A stretch of 13,737 nucleotides of DNA, from positions 1 through 13,737 of the forward strand of contig CAKUXN010000014.1 in NCBI GenBank assembly GCA_934700415.1, in the 5' to 3' direction. This document shows, piece after piece, positions 1 to 9,217 of this stretch. Position 1 is the stretch's first letter, and every line of letters begins with the position of its first letter. The notes under the pieces are model-generated. The model searched no databases. It was not told the origin of the DNA and was given only the letters and a program-made list of their open reading frames with translations. The translations under genes were made by a program, and so were the position numbers. This stretch comes from an uncultured Candidatus Saccharibacteria bacterium (GTDB taxonomy: Bacteria; Patescibacteriota; Saccharimonadia; Saccharimonadales; Saccharimonadaceae).

Positions 1-804
1 GTGCGGATGCTAGTAGATCCAGGAAATTATAGCGCAATTGGTGGCGATTCATACCTATCTGGGTTTGTGAACGGATTTGAAGTGGTGCCATTTCCATATC
101 TTGTAAATGTGACAGGGCTTCCTGATGCGGTGGGGAATACTTATAGTGGTAAGACTTTGTTTAGTTTTGATGGGAATAATTATAAGGCTAATTATGTGGA
201 GTCGATGGAAGCACTAGAGGCGCTTTTCCCGAAAGACAAAATTATCTTCCTAATGTGTGGAGGTGGTGGATATTCGGGGATGCTTAAGAATATGCTAGTG
301 GCCCTTGGCTGGGATGCGTCAAAAATTTATGATGTAGGTGGGTATTGGTTCTATGATGGAGCAAATGATGTGAAGGTAAAAAGAGAATTGGAAGACGGCA
401 GAGTAGTATATGACTTTTATAAGGTGCCTTATCATGAAATTGATTTTGATAGCTTAACCGAGTGGAAGCCAGGTGAACTGGTGGACGTATCGGCTATTCA
501 ATACGAAAGAATGATCGCGGAGGGGCGATCTTTTTTGGTGTTTGTGGACCAAGGTGGGTGTCATACAGCGGATAGGTTGCGAGAATTTGTACAAAAATAC
601 AGCAAAGAGACAGGACGCGTGTTTTATCGGATAATGTTTAGCGATATGAAAGAGACTTCTCTATATGAGAGTGTGAAATTTTATCCGTCAGTGGCGATTA
701 TTTCAGATGGAGAGGCCACGAAGTGGCTGCGGGCGGATGAGGATGACGATGCTGATATATATAATAATTATGATGATTTTGTGAAATGGATGAAGCAGGT
801 GTAG
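1..804 (+). CDS. Rhodanese domain plus thioredoxin-fold protein (5' end outside window)
   Basis: The reading frame is open at the left edge, so the true start lies upstream; the first GTG is probably internal. Residues about 4-120 resemble a rhodanese domain: an LVDPGNY opening, a hydrophobic strand IIFLMC and the loop CGGGGYSG, whose Cys86 sits where rhodaneses carry the sulfur-accepting cysteine, followed by a typical small-residue/aromatic tail. Residues about 165-267 look like a thioredoxin fold: the strand SFLVFVDQ, then GGCHTA where a CxxC motif would sit, with only one cysteine (Cys187), and YPS (Pro219) as the probable cis-proline loop. Rhodaneses transfer sulfane sulfur and thioredoxin folds handle thiols, so a thiol or sulfur role is plausible, but the substrate is unknown. 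Whether it is exported cannot be seen because the N-terminus is missing. Stop is TAG. No clear terminator follows. Confidence 0.6.
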   Translation: MRMLVDPGNYSAIGGDSYLSGFVNGFEVVPFPYLVNVTGLPDAVGNTYSGKTLFSFDGNNYKANYVESMEALEALFPKDKIIFLMCGGGGYSGMLKNMLVALGWDASKIYDVGGYWFYDGANDVKVKRELEDGRVVYDFYKVPYHEIDFDSLTEWKPGELVDVSAIQYERMIAEGRSFLVFVDQGGCHTADRLREFVQKYSKETGRVFYRIMFSDMKETSLYESVKFYPSVAIISDGEATKWLRADEDDDADIYNNYDDFVKWMKQV

Positions 805-855
805 TTTGCGGTGTGGGCTGTGAAAAACATACGTTAAAATATTATTAAAAAATGC
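805..855. other. Intergenic gap without recognised gene
   Basis: AT-rich stretch between the rhodanese-like gene and the promoter of the surface gene. I see no hairpin with a T-tract, so the upstream gene may read through towards the surface cassette. Confidence 0.4.
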
Positions 856-884
856 TTGACAACATAAAAATGGTTATGTAAAAT
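856..884 (+). promoter_or_regulatory. Sigma70-type promoter of the WxL-like gene, with dyad in spacer
   Basis: TTGACA at 856-861 and TAAAAT at 879-884 are separated by exactly 17 bp, a near-consensus housekeeping promoter. Inside the spacer an inverted repeat, ACATAA (862-867) and TTATGT (874-879), could be an operator or chance in AT-rich DNA. Predicted transcription start is about 890-892. Confidence 0.75.
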
Positions 885-891
885 AGAAATG

Positions 892-914
892 TGTTAAAGG
901 TTATGCATTTAACA
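892..914 (+). promoter_or_regulatory. Stem-loop at the extreme 5' end of the surface-protein mRNA
   Basis: TGTTAAA (892-898) pairs perfectly with TTTAACA (908-914) around a 9-nt loop. It starts at the predicted transcription start, so the transcript would begin with a hairpin. Such 5' hairpins stabilise abundant mRNAs in other bacteria; that role here is inference. A ribosome binding site, GGAAAGG at about 947-953, follows. Confidence 0.4.
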
Positions 915-963
915 ATAAAAAAACATTGATTTTTTCGCGAGAGGGCGGAAAGGAAAAAATAAT

Positions 964-1512
964 ATGAAAAAATTAGCAATTGTAGGCGCATCTGCAGCTC
1001 TTGCAGCGATGCCAGTTGTTGGTGTTTTTGCAGCTACTCAAACTTCAGTAGTTGATACTGTTCAACTTACAGTCACAAAAACGTGTGCAATGGATGCAGC
1101 CGAGGCAGCAAAGACTGTTAATCTTGGCTCTGCAATAGCGGGCTCTGAGTATGCAGAAAAAGCTGGTTCTGTTTTAACGGTGACATGTAATGGTACAGCA
1201 GGTTGGGAAATCACTGCAACTGCTACGTCGTTAATTGGTGGTGCAGATACTACTGCTATTCCATTTGGTGCATATCCAACAACAGCCGAATCTAAGTGGT
1301 CTGCTAAATTGACGGCTTCTGGTGGTACCGTTGCAACTGGATGGGACAATTATGCTGGAACACAAGCGAGTAATACTGTTGTATTATCTGGTAACCAGGT
1401 AAATGCAATTACGGTTACCCCTGCTTACAAAGCACGTACGAGTGCTACACAAGCGAACGGCTCCTATGAAGGTACAATTACTTATACCTTCACAGATAAG
1501 ACTGGTAACTAA
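964..1512 (+). CDS. Secreted WxL-like surface protein
   Basis: 182 aa. An N-terminal signal peptide (MKK, hydrophobic core, probable signal peptidase I site after VFA at about residue 23) exports it. The mature part is Ala/Thr/Gly-rich and beta-like. Its order of motifs resembles WxL domains: an NLGS motif (53-56, compare LNFGS), a strand LTVTCN leading to GWEITA (80-85, compare GWKLTA, so the WxL tryptophan is followed by I instead of L), a second tryptophan segment KWSAKL (101-106), and a C-terminal YEGTITYTFT (compare YTATLTWTL). WxL proteins bind peptidoglycan non-covalently on Gram-positive surfaces. Cys41 and Cys75 could form a disulfide. It has its own strong promoter, 5' stem-loop and terminator, so abundant monocistronic expression is likely. 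A DUF916-like protein lies two genes downstream, the usual partner of WxL proteins. A pilin-like or other beta-sandwich surface subunit is the alternative. Confidence 0.6.
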   Translation: MKKLAIVGASAALAAMPVVGVFAATQTSVVDTVQLTVTKTCAMDAAEAAKTVNLGSAIAGSEYAEKAGSVLTVTCNGTAGWEITATATSLIGGADTTAIPFGAYPTTAESKWSAKLTASGGTVATGWDNYAGTQASNTVVLSGNQVNAITVTPAYKARTSATQANGSYEGTITYTFTDKTGN

Positions 1513-1523
1513 CTGTGTCATAT

Positions 1524-1552
1524 AAAAACAGCCCTTTCGGGGGCTGTTTTTT
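1524..1552 (+). terminator. Intrinsic terminator after the WxL-like gene
   Basis: AAAACAGCCC pairs with GGGCTGTTTT across a TTTCGG loop, and the right arm runs into a T-tract. It starts 12 bp after the stop and lies inside the surface cassette, so downstream genes need read-through or their own promoter. Confidence 0.9.
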
Positions 1553-1564
1553 GTATTATATTCA

Positions 1565-1573
1565 TGATAGAAT
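1565..1573 (+). promoter_or_regulatory. Possible extended -10 promoter for the second surface gene
   Basis: TG, one base, then TAGAAT (1568-1573) forms an extended -10 element, 12 bp past the terminator. No good -35 is visible at the right distance. A start near 1580 would leave only a short leader before the GGAGG ribosome binding site (1586-1590). Confidence 0.35.
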
Positions 1574-1594
1574 TTTGGTAGAAATGGAGGATAG

Positions 1595-2167
1595 ATGAAT
1601 CAGAAAAAAAACGAAGAGAGAACTTTAATTAGAAGAATGGCCACTATTATATTAATAGTTGCACTTTTGTTGGTTTTTTTATTTGCTATATTTTATAGAC
1701 GTGAAATTCGGATTTCGGAGGGTGATTCAAGGGGATCTGTGGATTTTTTGTCGTGTCAGGCCAAGACGGCTTTAGAACCTTTTTTCGATTCAAATACCGC
1801 AATGGAACAAACACATGATGTCAAGATTATTTTTGGCGAAGAATCATTTGACAAAATAAATTATACTTTCACTGGTAAATTTAGCTCAAATGAAAATGCT
1901 ACAACCGCGATGGCAGATATGCATGCTAAGTATAATATATATATGAATGAAATAAATGTATATCAGGAGAATTTGCGGCCGACTTTTTCCGTGATTGGCA
2001 GTGATGGGATAATTAACTTTTCGATCGATAAAAGTAATTTTACGTCTGGGACGGCTAAACTAGTATTTTTAGATGAAGAAGAATTTATGATGGCAGACCA
2101 ATATGAGATAGACGATTTCGTGAGAATTTTAAATCGTGAAGGTTTTTCTTGTAAATATAGAGATTAA
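1595..2167 (+). CDS. Single-pass membrane protein of the surface cassette, unknown function
   Basis: 190 aa with a clear GGAGG ribosome binding site 4 bp before the ATG. A short basic cytoplasmic N-terminus (residues 1-14, ending LIRR) is followed by one hydrophobic helix (about 15-34) and then YRRE; the remaining ~155 residues are predicted extracytoplasmic. The outer part is mixed alpha/beta, acidic towards the end (DEEEF, EIDD), and has two cysteines, Cys54 and Cys186, near its two ends. I do not recognise a family. It lies between the WxL-like and DUF916-like genes, with only 32 bp to the next start, so it is probably co-transcribed with the DUF916-like gene and works with the same surface structure as an anchor or assembly factor. 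That role rests on position only. Confidence 0.7.
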   Translation: MNQKKNEERTLIRRMATIILIVALLLVFLFAIFYRREIRISEGDSRGSVDFLSCQAKTALEPFFDSNTAMEQTHDVKIIFGEESFDKINYTFTGKFSSNENATTAMADMHAKYNIYMNEINVYQENLRPTFSVIGSDGIINFSIDKSNFTSGTAKLVFLDEEEFMMADQYEIDDFVRILNREGFSCKYRD

Positions 2168-2199
2168 GTGATATTCCAATAATAATGTAAAGGAGGAAA

Positions 2200-3129
2200 A
2201 TGAAAAAAATAAATATAAAAGCTTTAGTTCTCTTAATATGGCTTTTCGCATTCGGTTTTTTGAATAGTGCAAATGTTTTGGCTTCGAGAAAATTTGCTCT
2301 TTCTCCAATGGGCCAGCGAATTGTTTTGATACCAGGAGAAACATATCACGGTGGTATTACTGTTGCTGTGCCTTCCGATGCTAACGACAACTTTGATTAT
2401 ATAGTTACTTTGGCGCCATATTCTTTTGAGCGAAATGAAACAAGCGATACTGATTTTGGAGGATCCGATTTTGATACGATTACCGATTATAATCAAATTA
2501 TTAATTGGATAACATTGGAAAATGCTGAGGGAACATTAGCACCGAATGAACAGGTTTCGTTCACTGTTGAAGTGCCGGATGATGCGCCAGCGGGCGGACA
2601 GTATGCAGCATTATTGGTGCGAGAAAATAGTGGTGAGACTGCTCAAGATGATGCGATGGCCATAAGAGAAATTATGCAGATGGCACATATTATTTATGCG
2701 GAAGTCGCTGGCGAAACGCGTAAAGAAGGAGACATTCTTGATAATAGTATTCCTGGTTTTTCTCTATCACCAAAATTGGTCGCAACTTCTGTAGTAAAAA
2801 ATAACGGTAATATACATACGGATGTAGAATATATTTTGCAGGTTTGGCCATTGTTCTCAAATGAAGAAATTTGCACAAATGAAGAAAATTCAACTAAAAG
2901 TATGGTAATGCCCGGAAATACAAAATACCATAATGAGGAATGTAATTTGCCAGCTGTTGGGATTTTTAGAGCAAAGCAAATTGTGAAGATTTTTGGTGAG
3001 ACGTCAATTGTTGAAAAAACTGTGATAGTCTGCCCTCTGTGGCTATTGTTTCTCATTATATTCGGTATCGCTGCAATTATAATTTACTTCGTGACTAGGG
3101 CGAAGGCTCGCAAGAAAAACGCCGAATAG
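2200..3129 (+). CDS. DUF916/WxLIP-like membrane-anchored surface protein
   Basis: 309 aa; a strong AAGGAGG at 2190-2196 sits only 3 bp before the ATG. Order of parts: signal peptide (residues 1 to about 28, cleavage near VLA-S), a first beta domain (about 32-130) opening with ALSPMGQRIVLIPGE and closing with PDDAPAGGQYAALLV, a second beta domain (about 185-270), one transmembrane helix (about 279-298) and a short basic tail AKARKKNAE. Two Ig-like domains, a C-terminal membrane helix and a lysine/arginine tail are the layout of WxL-interacting proteins (Pfam families once called DUF916 and DUF3324), which tether WxL proteins at Gram-positive surfaces. Sequence similarity is only suggestive, and at 309 aa it is slightly short for that family. 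Cys225 and Cys248 lie in the outer domain. Stop is TAG, followed at once by a terminator. Another Ig-like membrane protein is the alternative. Confidence 0.55.
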   Translation: MKKINIKALVLLIWLFAFGFLNSANVLASRKFALSPMGQRIVLIPGETYHGGITVAVPSDANDNFDYIVTLAPYSFERNETSDTDFGGSDFDTITDYNQIINWITLENAEGTLAPNEQVSFTVEVPDDAPAGGQYAALLVRENSGETAQDDAMAIREIMQMAHIIYAEVAGETRKEGDILDNSIPGFSLSPKLVATSVVKNNGNIHTDVEYILQVWPLFSNEEICTNEENSTKSMVMPGNTKYHNEECNLPAVGIFRAKQIVKIFGETSIVEKTVIVCPLWLLFLIIFGIAAIIIYFVTRAKARKKNAE

Positions 3130-3139
3130 TAAATACTTC

Positions 3140-3169
3140 AAAAACACCGCTCTTAAAGGCGGTGTTTTT
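3140..3169 (+). terminator. Intrinsic terminator closing the surface cassette
   Basis: AAAAACACCGC pairs with GCGGTGTTTTT over an 8-nt loop, with the T-run included in the right arm. It starts 11 bp after the TAG stop of the DUF916-like gene. Confidence 0.9.
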
Positions 3170-3218
3170 AGTGGAGGGGGTTGCAGAAATAGATATTAAG
3201 TGTTAGGCTTTGTTTTCG

Positions 3219-5027
3219 ATGAAAAAGAGAAAACAAGATTTAATGTGTAGGCAGGTACAGGATTGGTTTTTAAAATCAGTAACGTATGAAGGTGAACCGT
3301 ATGTGATTGATGCGGAACAGGCTGCGGCAGTGGCAGACGATAGCTTGAATGCAATAGTGGTAGCACGCGCTGGGAGCGGCAAGACGAGAACGATTGTCGC
3401 GAAAATTATTTATTTGGTTGCGAAGTGTCAGGTGCCGCCCGATGAAATAATAGTATTTGTTTTTAATGCCAATGCGGCGGCAGAGATTAATGATAGACTA
3501 TGCAAAATGCGTGTAGATGGGGTTCAAGTAATAAAAGATGCGAAAATTGCGAGTACGTTTCACGCATTTTCGCGAAGAATTGTTTATGGAGCGGGTGGGT
3601 TTAAAGAGAAGTGTGGGAAAATTTTGGCAGAAGAAAAAGAGGCGTTTACAGAAGAAATCGTGCGACGAATGCTAAAAGAAGAAAAATGGAGAGCAAAGAT
3701 TTTAAGTTTTATAAAGGGTGGAACTGATATAGAAGAAGAGCCTAAAGGAGATGGTAGGCCTTATAGTGAGAAGGACTTACTGGCAGCTGACGAAATAGAA
3801 AGATTTTCTAAAATGATAGCGCAATTTATCAACCGTGCGCAGCAGAAGTTTTTAGGTGGGAATATAACTTTAAAAGAAAACGTAGCACAATATATAAATG
3901 GTCACGAAATTGACGGCCAAGAAAGAAATTTTATAGAAATCGGTACGGAATGTTTCAGGAGATATCACTGGTATCTATTAAACAAGGATGGCCGGCGACG
4001 TATGAAGAATTTTAGAGAATATGGTACGGACTTTAATTTGATAGTGTCGTGGGCGAGCTAGCTGATTTTGAATGAGAAAACTGAAGCTAGAAATTCGCTT
4101 GAGAAAACGAAGTATATATTAATAGATGAATACCAGGACTTTTCGCAATTATTTTTGGCGGCGGTAATGGCAATAAGGAAGGTAGCGATTAGTGCTAAGC
4201 TATTTGCGGTGGGTGATGACTGGCAGGCGATAAACAGATTTGCAGGATCAGAAGTGGAATATTTTAAAGAATTTGAAAAGTTTTTTAAAGATGGAGCAAA
4301 AAGACTGGTAATTTCCACTAATTATCGTTGCGATTATGAAATAGTAGATGTTGCTCGGCATTTTATGGCAAAAGCGATGAAAGAAAAAGGTAATTTTAGG
4401 GCTTTTAGTAGGAAGGCGGGAAAAGTTGTGATGGTGGAACCTAGGATGACGGAGCTAGAATATGGTTTCACAGATTATGATAAAAGAGTGAATCCTCTTG
4501 ATATGGGAGATAAGATTATGGTACGAAAGCTACTGGGTCACACGCCAAAAAAGGCTACTTTGCAATATATTAAGACTATTATTAATATAGTGAGACTAAA
4601 TATGGGGCGGGAGATTTTGATTTTGCATCGAAATAATATGACTGAAATTGAAGGGCTGAGTCTAGATAAGCTAAGTGAGATATTAAAAGTTTTGCTTCAT
4701 AAATATAATATTTTGAGAGAATCTGAGTTTGAACAAAAAATAAAAATAATGACGATGCATAAGTCCAAAGGGCTAGAGTCCGATGTTGTAATAATACTTG
4801 AGGCGGATAAGGGTGTAATACCTAAAACTCATCCAGACACAAAACTATATGGTGTTTTCGGGGAAACGGATGAGATGGCACTTGATGACCAGAAAAGGCT
4901 TTTTTATGTGGCGATGACACGGGCGAAACACCGACTATATATTATACATAGACATGAGAAGGAGCGAAAAAAGAATGGTTTTATGCCGTTTTTAGGTAGA
5001 GGGGTGGAAAAAATGGAAAATAATTAA
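3219..5027 (+). pseudogene. Helicase IV-like SF1 DNA helicase interrupted by one in-frame TAG
   Basis: One continuous frame spans both halves of an SF1A (UvrD/Rep-type) helicase, with a single TAG at 4059-4061 (codon 281). Before it: Q-motif region EQAAAV, Walker A AGSGKT (51-56), motif Ia FNANAAAEI and STFHAFSRRI. After it: Walker B ILIDEYQDFS, motif III FAVGDDWQAINRF, motif IV STNYRC, motif V TMHKSKGLESDVV and motif VI YVAMTRAKHR. DDWQAI and the overall order match helicase IV (HelD) better than UvrD or PcrA; HelD's usual N-terminal extension is absent. GAG to TAG is a simple explanation. The second half has no ribosome binding site, and its only early start is a TTG at 4068, so a true split gene is unlikely. 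The first start is also weak: ATG 3219 (or TTG 3210, just after a stop at 3204) lacks a good SD and clear promoter. Recent nonsense mutation, read-through or sequencing error all fit. Confidence 0.8.
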
Positions 5028-5046
5028 AAAAAGTCGAAAAAAGGTG
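5028..5046. other. A-rich gap before the rRNA promoter
   Basis: Only 19 bp separate the helicase stop from the rRNA -35 box. No terminator hairpin is seen, so helicase transcripts could run into the rRNA unit. Confidence 0.4.
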
Positions 5047-5075
5047 TTGACATTTTGAAATCGGTGCGATATAAT
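5047..5075 (+). promoter_or_regulatory. Full-consensus promoter of the 23S-5S rRNA unit
   Basis: TTGACA (5047-5052) and TATAAT (5070-5075) with a 17-bp spacer, a perfect sigma70 consensus. The start is expected near 5082, giving a leader of about 190 nt. The sequence GTGCGATATAAT around the -10 recurs in the promoter at 8662. Confidence 0.95.
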
Positions 5076-5081
5076 GGGGGA

Positions 5082-5264
5082 AGTTTAAGCAAGTCGATAT
5101 TTCGACCTCTACAGAAAGATATAGAAAGCGAGGAATCTTTGAGGTCGCTATTGTGACTTCAAAATATTCTTTCAGACTCTCTAATTAACAATTTGGTATT
5201 AACGATGAAAAGATTTAAATAGACGGAACAGGCAATCGAAAGTCGATTGCTAGTTAAGTCAATG
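5082..5264 (+). promoter_or_regulatory. rRNA leader with stem-loops and boxA-like site
   Basis: The leader holds a hairpin GTCGA/TCGAC (5093-5106), a boxA-like stretch at 5177-5195 reading CTCTCTAATTAACAATTTG (compare E. coli rrn boxA CTCTTTAACA), and a perfect 8-bp hairpin GCAATCGA/TCGATTGC (5232-5250) just before 23S. boxA recruits Nus factors for rRNA antitermination; nusA itself lies about 4 kb away in this window. No 16S sequence is present. Confidence 0.55.
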
Positions 5265-5269
5265 CATAA

Positions 5270-8350
<3,081 letters not shown>

Positions 8351-8354
8351 TATG

Positions 8355-8512
8355 TTCCATGTTTTCATTAAGACTTAGGTCGCGGTGAAAACATGGGAGA
8401 CTTAATTAGCAACCGGCGTTCGAGCTAGAAATAGTTTGAAAGTCGTGACGTCATTTAAATCTTTGGAAACCTTATGGACATCAATAGTAATAATAGTGAC
8501 ACTGTTATTATG
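8355..8512 (+). other. 23S-5S spacer with two processing-type hairpins, no tRNA
   Basis: A perfect 11-bp stem, CCATGTTTTCA (8357-8367) with TGAAAACATGG (8386-8396), follows the 23S end. A 9-bp stem, TAATAATAG with CTGTTATTA (about 8487-8509, one G-U), sits directly before 5S. They look like RNase III-type or end-maturation structures; no tRNA cloverleaf is seen. Confidence 0.6.
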
Positions 8513-8621
8513 ATTTGGTGCCCATAGCGCTGGGGTAATACCTGTTCTCATTCCGAACACAGAAGTCAAGCCCAGTCGCGCCGATTATACTGCTTTGCGG
8601 GAAACTAGGAAGGTGCCAAAT
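8513..8621 (+). rRNA. rrf: 5S ribosomal RNA
   Basis: The terminal helix pairs ATTTGGTGCC (8513-8522) with GGTGCCAAAT (8612-8621), with two wobble pairs. Inside are the conserved CATAGCG, ACCTGTTCTCATTCCGAACA (loop B/C) and GAAGTCAAGC segments, and the GCGGGAAACTAGGA loop E/helix IV region. Length is about 109 nt, shorter than the usual 115-120. It is co-transcribed with 23S from 5047 and closed by the terminator at 8631. Confidence 0.93.
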
Positions 8622-8630
8622 TATCAAGAG

Positions 8631-8653
8631 TCCGCCCTAAGGGGCGGATTTTT
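8631..8653 (+). terminator. Intrinsic terminator of the rRNA unit
   Basis: TCCGCCC pairs with GGGCGGA over a TAAG loop, followed by TTTTT. It starts 9 bp after 5S and lies just upstream of the next promoter. Confidence 0.92.
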
Positions 8654-8661
8654 GATGTGGA

Positions 8662-8690
8662 TTGACATTCTGACGTAAGTGCGATATAAT
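8662..8690 (+). promoter_or_regulatory. Full-consensus, rRNA-like promoter of the small membrane protein
   Basis: TTGACA (8662-8667) and TATAAT (8685-8690), 17-bp spacer. Over the 29 positions of -35, spacer and -10 it matches the rRNA promoter at 5047 in 24, including ACATT after the -35 and GTGCGA before the -10. Confidence 0.93.
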
Positions 8691-8719
8691 AGAAAGATAT
8701 TCTATAAGGGGGTCATAAA

Positions 8720-9169
8720 ATGGAGATTAGTATCTTAATATGGGGTATTGGAGTCACTGTCGGTATCGTTGTAATGGGTTTACTTGGTTTTTTCTGCCCG
8801 TGCATATCAAAATGGGAAAAGAAGAAAGCTACAAGTGCTAGAACTCACCGGATGTATGTGCCGACACTCCACGTGAAAGAGCGATATAGCTATAAGTCAA
8901 TGCTAGCTTTAGCAGCTTCGATAGTTTTTTTAGCATTGATATGTGCTCTTGTAAGTGTAGAATTCGGCGAAGTTTTGGATGCGTATCCGTTATGGATTGA
9001 TATTCTTTCTTGTATAGGATGGCTAATCATACATTCGTTAATCTACTTTGTTTACACTTTCGTGTTTTTCGCGCTAGCTAGACTTAGACTGGAATATATT
9101 TGCAGGGTTTATCCGAGCAAATATAATGTAGATGTCGTGAATCGTATGATTTTCAAACCCTTATTCTAA
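8720..9169 (+). CDS. Small multi-pass membrane protein, unknown function
   Basis: 149 aa. The start is fixed by a purine-rich AAGGGGG 7 bp upstream and a full-consensus promoter, giving a leader of about 22 nt. Hydrophobic segments lie at about 5-28 (ending with a CPC motif), 59-81 and 90-120; the last is long enough for one bent or two short helices. A basic loop (WEKKKATSARTHR, about 32-44) between the first two helices should be cytoplasmic, and the C-terminus is soluble. I recognise no family and no catalytic motif. It is monocistronic: the rRNA terminator precedes it and a bidirectional terminator shared with nusA follows. Its promoter closely copies the rRNA promoter, which predicts high, growth-linked expression. 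Confidence 0.8.
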   Translation: MEISILIWGIGVTVGIVVMGLLGFFCPCISKWEKKKATSARTHRMYVPTLHVKERYSYKSMLALAASIVFLALICALVSVEFGEVLDAYPLWIDILSCIGWLIIHSLIYFVYTFVFFALARLRLEYICRVYPSKYNVDVVNRMIFKPLF

Positions 9170-9205
9170 CAAAAATCTCCGCTGTTTTAAGCGGAGAATT
9201 TTTAT
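9170..9205. terminator. Bidirectional terminator between the membrane protein gene and nusA
   Basis: CTCCGCT (9177-9183) pairs with AGCGGAG (9190-9196), flanked by AAAAAT on the left and ATTTTT on the right. It gives a T-tract on both strands and so serves the plus-strand gene ending at 9169 and minus-strand nusA ending at 9218. Confidence 0.9.
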
Positions 9206-9217
9206 TGGACGATGATA

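Noticed and set aside
4059..4061. TAG reassigned to an amino acid
   Set aside because: TAG ends the genes at 804 and 3129, each at a sensible protein end and the latter directly before a terminator.
4068..5027. Independent gene for the C-terminal helicase half
   Set aside because: No ribosome binding site, only a TTG start, and the same frame as the upstream half; an interrupted single gene is simpler.
8355..8512. tRNA gene in the 23S-5S spacer
   Set aside because: No acceptor, D-loop or T-loop consensus; only simple hairpins.
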